Positions 1-5,967 of a DNA stretch of 23,684 nt are shown here, piece by piece. The notes under the pieces were generated by a model. The model did not search any database. It was not told the origin of the DNA and saw only the letters and a program-made list of their open reading frames with translations. The stretch is from an uncultured Clostridia bacterium (GTDB lineage Bacteria; Bacillota; Clostridia; TANB77; CAG-508): the NCBI GenBank assembly GCA_934130025.1, contig CAKOXG010000020.1, positions 1-23,684 of the forward strand, in the 5' to 3' direction. Within the stretch, counting starts at the first letter, position 1; every line of letters starts with the position of its first letter. Made by a program: the position numbers and the translations under genes.

Positions 1-154
1 GACTTGAACATGTAACTCCAAAAATCCCGGATGCTATTGCTTCTACATCACCATCATAAAATTCCCCATTTGCAATCCCTTCATTTACTATTTTTTCAAT
101 GATTTTGATATATTGAAAAACTGCCTTTTTACACTTTTTATTTTTTTCTTCCAT
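1..154 (-). CDS. TetR C-terminal-domain-like protein, partial (runs off left edge)
   Basis: The first 51 codons are visible. The start ATG at 154 is preceded by a good ribosome binding site (AAAGGAG, 6 nt spacing) and by an in-frame stop seven codons upstream, so this is a true start. The text FQYIKIIEKIVNEGIANGEF, followed by an acidic stretch and an IASGIFGV helix, resembles the ligand-binding C-terminal half of TetR/AcrR regulators, where 'I..GI..GEF' is common. The N-terminal helix-turn-helix expected in that family is absent, so this may be a headless TetR remnant or an unrelated small helical protein. The assignment rests on pattern resemblance only, and the rest of the gene lies outside the window. 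Confidence 0.5.
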   Translation of the reverse strand, partial: MEEKNKKCKKAVFQYIKIIEKIVNEGIANGEFYDGDVEAIASGIFGVTCSS

Positions 155-349
155 GTATATCTCCTTTTATACTTTTTGTATATTGTATCATAAAAGATTA
201 CTATATTACATGTAGTTGACTTATCGGTATAAATTAAAGTTTACTTTAGATAAAACATTATACTCCATCATCTGTTGTATACATTATAAAATTATTTTGC
301 TCATTTAATTCATTGTCCATTATGCAAAACATTTGTTTTTGTCAATAGT

Positions 350-391
350 TAAAAAATAAATTTCAAAATTCTTTCAAACTCTGAAATTTAT
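350..391 (-). terminator. Intrinsic terminator after the truncated ZIP gene
   Basis: On the minus strand, a perfect 10-bp A/T-rich stem (ATAAATTTCA with TGAAATTTAT, 16-nt loop) is followed by a run of T. It begins 27 bp past the stop of the ZIP fragment, so it probably ended the original transcript. Confidence 0.5.
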
Positions 392-417
392 ATATTTTTT
401 ACAAATTCAAATTGTTT

Positions 418-810
418 TTATCTCACAGACTGTCTACTTTGAAATCTACCTTCTGGTATGTTATGTAGTGTTACTGCAAATGTTAGCAAGCTTTTATTTT
501 GTGTTTTATTTTTTTCGATTTTTTCTGTAACTATATTAACCATTATTAGCATAAATACTCCTAGCATAAAGCCTATTAATGATGGAATCCATCCTGGTAT
601 ATTTTGTTTTTGTGCCATTTCGATTGCTGGAATTAATAGTGACCAAATAGATGCCGCTATCATAACTCCTGCTGCAAATCCAAGCATTATTTTTTGTATT
701 ATTGGTTTTATTTCATTTTTTAATAAAAAAACTAATGCTGAACCTAATGTTGTTCCTGCAAATGGAATTAGTATTCCTATTAGCACCTGCCAATGTGCTG
801 AAATGTTCAT
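418..810 (-). pseudogene. ZIP-family divalent metal transporter, 3'-truncated
   Basis: The 130-residue product has an N-terminal membrane segment (QVLIGILIPFAGTTLGSALVF), a second one (LGFAAGVMIAASIWSLLIPA), a third ending in MLIMVNIV, and then the ZIP transmembrane-4 signature TLHNIPEG. Known family members of the ZupT/GufA type run to about 260 residues and continue with a second metal-binding helix (HEIPE-like). Here homology stops exactly after HNIPEG and is replaced by nine unrelated residues and a stop. No continuation is visible in other frames downstream, so the 3' half was probably deleted. The start is ATG 810, which has GGAGGAG six bases before it; an upstream in-frame TTG would lie over that site. 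Half of the metal site is missing, so zinc/iron transport is unlikely. Confidence 0.75.
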
Positions 811-890
811 TTTTACTCCTCCATTCAATTTTATTGTTTTTAAATTTTTCTGTTATATTTTATTCGCTTTACATAAAATTAGTGAAAATA

Positions 891-932
891 AGAAAAAATA
901 TTAATGCCAATTTTCCAGCATTAATATTTTTG
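891..932 (-). terminator. Intrinsic terminator of ftsZ
   Basis: A perfect inverted repeat of at least 11 bp (AATATTAATGC at 897-907 with GCATTAATATT at 918-928) is followed on the minus strand by a T-rich tract. It starts just after the ftsZ stop codon. Confidence 0.8.
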
Positions 933-935
933 TTA

Positions 936-1925
936 TTATATTCTATATTTTATTACTCTTTCCTCGGCATTTTCTTCTATTCCAGTTGCTACAACTGTAA
1001 CCATCACTGCATCATGAATTCTTTCATCTACAATTGTACCAAATATAATATTAGCCTCTGGGTCCAAAAATTCTTTTATGTATCCAACAGCTGTACTTAC
1101 TTCGCTTAAACCTAAATCCATACCTCCTGTTACATTAACAATTAGTCCTTTTGCACCTTTTACAGATGTTTCTAAAAGTGGGCTGTCCATTGCCGCAATT
1201 GCAGCATCAAGTGCTCTTTGTTCACCTTCGGCAACACCTATTCCCATATGAGCTATTCCACTATCTTTCATTATAGTTTTTATATCTGCAAAGTCTATAT
1301 TGATGAAACCTGGGATAGTAATTAAATCTGTAATTCCTTGAACTCCTTTTTTTAGTACTCCGTCAGCTTCTTGAAAAGCTTGTACCATTGTTGTTCCCTT
1401 TGGAACTGCTTTTAAAAGGTTATTGTTTTCAACTACTATAAGTGCATCCACGTTTTTCTTCATCCTTGCAATTCCATCTTCAGCATTGTCTTTCCTTCTT
1501 TTACCTTCAAACATGAATGGTTTTGTGACTATTCCAACAGTTAGTATTCCCATTGATTTAGCAATTTCGCATACTACAGGAGCAGCACCTGTACCTGTTC
1601 CACCGCCCATTCCAGCAGTAACAAAGACCATATCTGAACCACTTAATGCTTTTTTTATTGTTTCTTCATCTTCTCTTGCAGCCATCTCTCCTAAAACTGG
1701 ATTTGATCCAGCTCCTAGCCCTTTTGTTGTATCTTTTCCAATGTGCATTATGCTTGTTGTTTTAGAACTTGCTAGTGCTTGTTCTTCAGTATTTATTGCA
1801 ATAAATTGTACATTGCGTATTCCTTCTTCAACCATTCTATTTACAGCATTGTTTCCAGCTCCTCCAACGCCAACTACTTTTATTTTTACTAAATTGTCCT
1901 CATTGTCTTGATCTGTATATCTCAT
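936..1925 (-). CDS. ftsZ: Cell division GTPase FtsZ, tail-less
   Basis: This is a tubulin-like GTPase that polymerises into the cytokinetic Z ring. The nucleotide-binding loop VGGAGNNAVNRM is near residues 20-31, the tubulin signature GGGTGTG is at 107-113, and the T7 catalytic loop N209-I-D211-FAD214 is intact, so GTP hydrolysis at the subunit interface should be possible. The protein ends at residue 329, about ten residues after the last core motif (VTVVATGIE). Typical Gram-positive FtsZ is about 370-390 residues, with a flexible linker and a conserved C-terminal peptide that binds FtsA, SepF, EzrA and similar partners; both are absent here. The usual PNDRL is replaced by ENNNL. The gene stands alone, between its own promoter and terminator. 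RBS AAGGATG precedes ATG 1925. It could be a second, specialised FtsZ. Confidence 0.95.
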   Translation of the reverse strand: MRYTDQDNEDNLVKIKVVGVGGAGNNAVNRMVEEGIRNVQFIAINTEEQALASSKTTSIMHIGKDTTKGLGAGSNPVLGEMAAREDEETIKKALSGSDMVFVTAGMGGGTGTGAAPVVCEIAKSMGILTVGIVTKPFMFEGKRRKDNAEDGIARMKKNVDALIVVENNNLLKAVPKGTTMVQAFQEADGVLKKGVQGITDLITIPGFINIDFADIKTIMKDSGIAHMGIGVAEGEQRALDAAIAAMDSPLLETSVKGAKGLIVNVTGGMDLGLSEVSTAVGYIKEFLDPEANIIFGTIVDERIHDAVMVTVVATGIEENAEERVIKYRI

Positions 1926-2008
1926 TTTTTACATCCTTGCTTATTAAATATTTAGGTTTCTGGGAGTATCCTATAACCCACAAAGTTTGTCCAACTTTTG
2001 CTTTCTAT

Positions 2009-2037
2009 ATATTACTACTTTTTTGAACAGTTGGCAA
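2009..2037 (-). promoter_or_regulatory. Sigma-A-type promoter for ftsZ
   Basis: TTGCCA (2032-2037) and TAATAT (2009-2014) on the minus strand are 17 bp apart. They lie about 85 bp upstream of the ftsZ start, implying a leader of roughly 75 nt. Confidence 0.5.
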
Positions 2038-2190
2038 CAGTAAATTTAATAATTTCTGTAACTATTTTGTAATTTTTGCTACAGTTCACATTGCATTATT
2101 TTTTGAAGTTAAATTTCCGCTGCATTGTTTATAATAAAATTATGCAAATTTAGTACAAACTTTTATTTGGTATATATTCAATCTTGTATA

Positions 2191-2844
2191 TCATAATATA
2201 TCAGTTAGTTCATCAAATTTATGTATTGTAGCCATTACATGTTCATCCTGTTTTAACTTAAGATTGTTTCTGTCATAAAATATTACATTCATATTAGCAT
2301 TTATAGCTCCTGCAACATCTGTTTTTAAGCTATCCCCTACCATTACACATTCATAAAACTCATATTTACCCTTTGCAATTTCAAAAGCCTCTTTATTAGG
2401 TTTCATTGGAATATTTTCTGTCATATATGTTGCTGAAAAATATTTGTCTAATCCAAGTCTTTTAAGTCTTTCATCTTGTGATTTTTTAAACCAATTTGAA
2501 AGCACTACTAAATCATATTTTTGTTTCAAGTATTGTAATGTATAAACAACTTCATCAGCAGCTTTTTCTGGAACACACATACCTAAATAATGTATCCATG
2601 TTTCAAAAAATTCTGGTGGTAATTTATAACCCAGCTCTTTTTCAATTGCATTCATCATCAATTCTTCTGTATATGTAATGTTTGTACCATCTTCATAATT
2701 ATCAACTGCATATTGAATTTTAGCTCTAATTTCATTTGAATATGGTAATTTAAGCTCATCAAAAACATTTTTCAAAGAATTCCAATATTCGTCCTTCCAG
2801 TCAATTAATGTATTATCTATATCAAAAATAATTCGTTTAATCAT
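2191..2844 (-). CDS. HAD-superfamily hydrolase (YjjG-like phosphatase)
   Basis: A 217-residue haloacid-dehalogenase-fold hydrolase, predicted to be a cytosolic Mg-dependent phosphatase. Motif I is FDIDNTLIDW, with nucleophile D8 and acid/base D10. Motif II is VVLSNW, motif III is the Lys in MKPNKEAF, and motif IV is MVGDSLKTDVAGA. The helical cap inserted after motif I (class C1) resembles that of nucleotidase-type HADs such as E. coli YjjG, but the substrate cannot be read from sequence. The start chosen is ATG 2844, preceded by GGAGGGG; an in-frame TTG seven codons upstream would place the RBS inside the gene. It has its own promoter just after the toxin terminator, so it is probably transcribed separately from the toxin-antitoxin locus. 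Confidence 0.85.
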   Translation of the reverse strand: MIKRIIFDIDNTLIDWKDEYWNSLKNVFDELKLPYSNEIRAKIQYAVDNYEDGTNITYTEELMMNAIEKELGYKLPPEFFETWIHYLGMCVPEKAADEVVYTLQYLKQKYDLVVLSNWFKKSQDERLKRLGLDKYFSATYMTENIPMKPNKEAFEIAKGKYEFYECVMVGDSLKTDVAGAINANMNVIFYDRNNLKLKQDEHVMATIHKFDELTDIL

Positions 2845-2865
2845 AGCCCCTCCAACAATGTACAA

Positions 2866-2894
2866 ATACTATCACATAAAAATAAAAATGTAAA
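2866..2894 (-). promoter_or_regulatory. Promoter for the HAD hydrolase
   Basis: TTTACA (2889-2894) and TAGTAT (2866-2871) on the minus strand have a 17-bp spacer. They sit between the toxin terminator and the HAD start, implying a very short leader. Confidence 0.5.
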
Positions 2895-2901
2895 TTGTTT
2901 T

Positions 2902-2933
2902 TTAAAAAAAGAAAGCCTAGTTTTAGGCTTTCT
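2902..2933 (-). terminator. Intrinsic terminator of the ToxN-like gene
   Basis: A perfect 10-bp stem (AGAAAGCCTA with TAGGCTTTCT, 4-nt loop) is followed on the minus strand by seven T. It closes the type III toxin-antitoxin transcript about 60 bp after the toxin stop. Confidence 0.9.
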
Positions 2934-2991
2934 CCATTATATTTTATGTTATTTTACTTAAAATAATTAAGCTTTTTTGGATTTTGACACA

Positions 2992-3513
2992 TCACTGTTT
3001 TTTTAAATAATCATTCATTTTTTCTTCTAACAATCTAAAGTTGCAACATAAGCCCTTATAGAATAATGCCGTTTTTCCTTCTTTGCCACTATTAATAATC
3101 TCATACAACCTCTTAGCTTTTTCTTTTATTCTTATTCGATTTTCTGGAATATTAATATAATTATATTGCTTAACTAGTAGCATATTATACGGTCTAAAAT
3201 AATTCTTAAATTCTAATTTTTGTATAGAATCCTTTGGCACGGGAATCATATCAGCAAATTTTATTAGTCCAAGATAATCACTCTTATTATTTCCGTACAT
3301 TTTAAAAAATGTTAGATTTTCTTTATATAATTCATGCTGTTTTTTAGGTGAAAACATAGGAGAAAAATACGAAAAGCCATTAATTTCGAATATAATTCCT
3401 ACGTATGGTCTTTTGTTTTCCTTATTATATGCAATATGCTTATCATATTTGCTTACATATCCTATGTACTTATCGTCTATAGTATAAAAATTCAAATTTT
3501 CTTTTTTTGACAT
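2992..3513 (-). CDS. toxN: Type III toxin-antitoxin endoribonuclease, ToxN/AbiQ family
   Basis: The 173-residue product matches the ToxN/AbiQ fold family in length and in its diagnostic N-terminal block: RPYVGIIFEING followed by YFSPMFSPKKQH, which parallels the family's 'YFAPLTSPKPKH' segment holding the catalytic Ser and Lys (here S55 and K57). Family members cut mRNA, and their own antitoxin RNA precursor, at specific short sites, and are held inactive by repeats of the antitoxin RNA bound into a protein-RNA ring. Many give phage defence by abortive infection. The chosen start, ATG 3513, has GGAGGGG before it; a longer in-frame start would read through that RBS. Immediately upstream are a terminator, three 51-nt repeats and a promoter, the full type III arrangement. 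Assignment to the family is firm; the phage-defence role is inferred. Confidence 0.9.
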   Translation of the reverse strand: MSKKENLNFYTIDDKYIGYVSKYDKHIAYNKENKRPYVGIIFEINGFSYFSPMFSPKKQHELYKENLTFFKMYGNNKSDYLGLIKFADMIPVPKDSIQKLEFKNYFRPYNMLLVKQYNYINIPENRIRIKEKAKRLYEIINSGKEGKTALFYKGLCCNFRLLEEKMNDYLKKQ

Positions 3514-3528
3514 TTTCCCCTCCAACAG

Positions 3529-3563
3529 AAAAAGAGAACACATTTAAAAATAAATGCATTCCC
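3529..3563 (-). terminator. Leaky terminator between antitoxin array and toxin
   Basis: On the minus strand, GGGAATGCATTTA pairs with TAAATGTGTTCTC (13 bp including G-U pairs, loop TTTT) and is followed by TTTTT. It lies between the repeat array and the toxin RBS. In characterised type III systems a terminator here makes antitoxin RNA abundant and toxin mRNA rare. Confidence 0.8.
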
Positions 3564-3564
3564 T

Positions 3565-3717
3565 ATTTTTAGTGAACTTATTCTTAATAAAATTAAAGGT
3601 TTGTTCTAACCTAATGTTTCGTGAACTCGTTTATAGTTTTTTACTAAAGGCTCGTTCTAACCTAATGTGTTTTGTAAACTCTTTATAGGATATTCCTAAA
3701 GGTTCGTTTAACCTAAT
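3565..3717 (-). ncRNA. toxI: ToxI-like antitoxin RNA: three tandem 51-nt repeats
   Basis: Three direct repeats with a 51-nt period start at 3717, 3666 and 3615 on the minus strand, each beginning ATTAGGTT. Each can form stem 1 (AGGTT with AACCT or AGCCT), a hairpin just after it (TAGGA/TCCTA, TAGT/ACTA and TTAAT/ATTAA in repeats 1, 2 and 3), and a pseudoknot pairing of the stem-1 loop with a downstream segment (AAAC/GTTT in repeat 1, GAAC/GTTC in repeats 2 and 3). The paired changes between repeats preserve the helices, which is good evidence for selected RNA structure. Known ToxI-family antitoxins are arrays of about 35-50-nt pseudoknots directly upstream of toxN. Exact processing sites are unknown. 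Confidence 0.85.
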
Positions 3718-3750
3718 TTTGATAGATGTTCTATCCTTATTAGTATATTT

Positions 3751-3779
3751 ATTATATATCAAATTATTAGCAAAATCAA
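3751..3779 (-). promoter_or_regulatory. Promoter of the type III toxin-antitoxin locus
   Basis: TTGATT (3774-3779) and TATAAT (3751-3756) on the minus strand are exactly 17 bp apart. Transcription should start near 3744. A small 5' hairpin (GATAG/CTATC, 3721-3735) lies ahead of the first repeat. The 3780-3875 stretch upstream holds nothing else I can recognise. Confidence 0.75.
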
Positions 3780-3875
3780 TAGTTATTTTAATTTTTTACA
3801 TTTCAACATTTTACATTTTTTTACATTGTTTTTATTATCAACTTCGCTTATTTATTTGAACATTAAATAAATTTT

Positions 3876-5963
3876 CTATTTTCCCGAGTTTGTTGCTTTG
3901 TCAGTTTCGCTATTTGCAGTACTTGTGCTATTTTCTACTGGTATATTGCTTTCTTCTTTTTTACTGTCTTTTTTCAAGCTATCTACAACAAATATGAATT
4001 TTGTTGTTCCTTCCGCTTCTTCGTCTTTTCCTGCAAAGCTGTCATATTCGTTTGCTAGTTCTTGCAATTTTTCTACTCTTGTTTGCAAGTCTTTTACGTT
4101 TCCATTTACCATAGAAACTATTTTGTTTATTCCTTCTTCATCAAATGTAGAGATTCCGTCTGCAAGTGTTTTTGTTCCGTCTGATATTGTGTTTGCTCCT
4201 TCTAGAAGTTGTTTGTTTGCACTATTTAGTTTATCGCTTGATGTGTTTAATGTGCTTAATCCGCTTTTTAATTTTTTTGAACCGTTTGCAAGTGTGCTTA
4301 CACCTGTTTGTAATTTGCTTGTTCCTTGGCTTAAGCTTGATGTTCCAGTCTTTAATTTATTTGAGCCTTCAATTAATTTTGTTGTTCCATCTGTTATTGA
4401 ATCAAATCCTGATGAAATTTCGTTTATTCCGCTTTTTATGCTTGATGCAGCTTGTGTTTTTAATGTGTTTAGTCCAGCTTTTACACCTTTTTCGTTGTCA
4501 TTTATTTTGTCTAGTCCCGCTTCTTGTGCTTTTGTTGTTTGGGCTACTGCACTATCTATTGCTGTTCCAATTTGTTTTGACATAGCTTGTTTTTCTGCAT
4601 CTGATATTGATATTTTTGAAAGTGCATTTTTTATTGCAATTTTTTCTTCTGTAGTTAAGCCTTCATCAGCAAGAATTTCTTTTTGTAAGCTTTCCATTTT
4701 CTTTTCCATTGTACTGTCTATTGCAGAAGATACAGCACTGCTTACTCCTGTTTTTAATCCTTCTGCTAACTTATCATTTGCACCTTCTATAACTTGCTCT
4801 TTAATAGTTTGAACTTCTTGGTCTTTTCCAGCAATTATTTTATCAATTCCTGCAGATAGTGTTTTGCTGCTTTCTTCTAATGAAGAAACAGCTTGCTCTT
4901 TTCCTGCAGATACACCTGTTTGTAATGTGTTTAGTCCATCACTTAAATCACTTGCACCTTGGTTTAATTTGCTTGCACCATTTTTTATTGTGCTTATATT
5001 TGAATTTACAGAGTCTATTCCTTCATCTATTTTGTTGTAGCTATTTGTTGCTGTGTTTATCCCTTGGTTAAAAGTTTCCAATCCATCAGCAAATTCTGTA
5101 CTTTTTGAAACATATTTCTCTGTTCCATCTTGTAATGTTTTTGCACCCTCAACTAATTGTGTTGAGGCAGATTTTAAATCATTTATTTGGCTATAAACTT
5201 CATCTAATTTATCCATTGCAGAAATATCACTATCATCAAATAATTTTGGTGTTGCAAGTGACATTATATTTCCCATTTCAAAATCTGTTGCTTTAAAACT
5301 TATTTCAATTTTATTTAAGTCTGGTAAATCTTCATCTTCTAATCCTAAACTTTCTATTAATCCAGGGCATGCAAGACCAACAACAACTGTTTTTTGTCCA
5401 TTATCTAAAACTTTACCATTTACGACTTCAATGTTCTTCATTTTTGTATTATCTAGCATAGTTCCAGCCATTACAACAAATGGAACATACATTTTTTCGC
5501 TTTTACCATTTAAATTTACAAATCTTTCTTCTTTATTTGTATATTCAATTGTAATTTTAACATTTCCGCTCTTACCAATTAAGTCATTTGCAGTAATTTC
5601 TTCTCCATTTAATTCATATTTAATTGTACAATCTAAAGGCAATTCTCTTTCAGCATTTCCTTGGTAATAAATATCATTTCCAGATGTTTTCCATTCAAGA
5701 GAAGTTCCATTTTGAGATGCTTCCTCATCTCCATTAGTATTTTGTATGTTTAATAATGTAGACATATCTTTTAATAATTCTGCGTTATCAGAATTTTTTA
5801 AATGCTCACTTACTATTGTTTTATAAGACTCACCATTTGCATTAGCTTTTGTGTAAACAGTTTCATCTTTGCTGTATGCAAACACTGGAACCGCATTAAT
5901 TGTTCCAAGTGCTAGCACTAAAGATGATGCAATAACTTTTGATATTATATTTTTATTATTCAT
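3876..5963 (-). CDS. Secreted xxxLxxG heptad-repeat protein (YhgE/Pip-like soluble part)
   Basis: The 695-residue product starts with a Sec signal peptide (MNNKNIISKVIASSLVLALG, cleavage probably near VFAYS). An N-terminal globular region of about 220 residues follows. Next is a long helical region full of L-x-x-G heptads ('LKTGTSSLSQGTSKLQTG', 'LADGIS'), the pattern of the xxxLxxG repeat family found in YhgE/Pip-type and MMPL-associated proteins. It ends with a hydrophilic tail rich in Ser, Asn, Thr and Lys and has no obvious membrane anchor or sorting motif. A YDSFAGKDEE...KFIFVVDSL segment near the end is also typical of proteins linked to MMPL pumps. ATG 5963 has RBS AAGGAAG and lies only 4 bp past the transporter stop, so the two are translationally paired. 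It is probably an extracytoplasmic partner of the pump; the function is unknown. Confidence 0.8.
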   Translation of the reverse strand: MNNKNIISKVIASSLVLALGTINAVPVFAYSKDETVYTKANANGESYKTIVSEHLKNSDNAELLKDMSTLLNIQNTNGDEEASQNGTSLEWKTSGNDIYYQGNAERELPLDCTIKYELNGEEITANDLIGKSGNVKITIEYTNKEERFVNLNGKSEKMYVPFVVMAGTMLDNTKMKNIEVVNGKVLDNGQKTVVVGLACPGLIESLGLEDEDLPDLNKIEISFKATDFEMGNIMSLATPKLFDDSDISAMDKLDEVYSQINDLKSASTQLVEGAKTLQDGTEKYVSKSTEFADGLETFNQGINTATNSYNKIDEGIDSVNSNISTIKNGASKLNQGASDLSDGLNTLQTGVSAGKEQAVSSLEESSKTLSAGIDKIIAGKDQEVQTIKEQVIEGANDKLAEGLKTGVSSAVSSAIDSTMEKKMESLQKEILADEGLTTEEKIAIKNALSKISISDAEKQAMSKQIGTAIDSAVAQTTKAQEAGLDKINDNEKGVKAGLNTLKTQAASSIKSGINEISSGFDSITDGTTKLIEGSNKLKTGTSSLSQGTSKLQTGVSTLANGSKKLKSGLSTLNTSSDKLNSANKQLLEGANTISDGTKTLADGISTFDEEGINKIVSMVNGNVKDLQTRVEKLQELANEYDSFAGKDEEAEGTTKFIFVVDSLKKDSKKEESNIPVENSTSTANSETDKATNSGK

Positions 5964-5967
5964 AATA

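Noticed and set aside
1423..1911. Plus-strand 162-codon frame opposite ftsZ
   Set aside because: Its Pro/Ile/Ser-rich composition is what the reverse of FtsZ glycine motifs gives. It is a shadow frame.
2103..2135. Plus-strand TATAAT (2130-2135) with an upstream TTGAAG
   Set aside because: The spacer is 21 bp and no plus-strand gene or RNA follows, so it is probably chance in AT-rich DNA.
3594..3702. Regular repeats that could suggest a small CRISPR array
   Set aside because: The units abut with no unique spacers, differ by compensatory changes, and sit before a ToxN-like gene with a promoter and terminator. This fits an antitoxin RNA array, not CRISPR.
3841..3875. A/T-rich inverted repeat after the heptad-repeat gene as a terminator
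   Set aside because: The short A/T-only stem has no T-tract in the right position, so the evidence is too weak to call.
3898..4812. Long plus-strand open frame opposite the heptad-repeat gene
   Set aside because: It is the mirror of a repetitive Leu/Ser/Lys-rich gene. Its product is Phe/Ser/Leu-rich without domains and has no convincing RBS.
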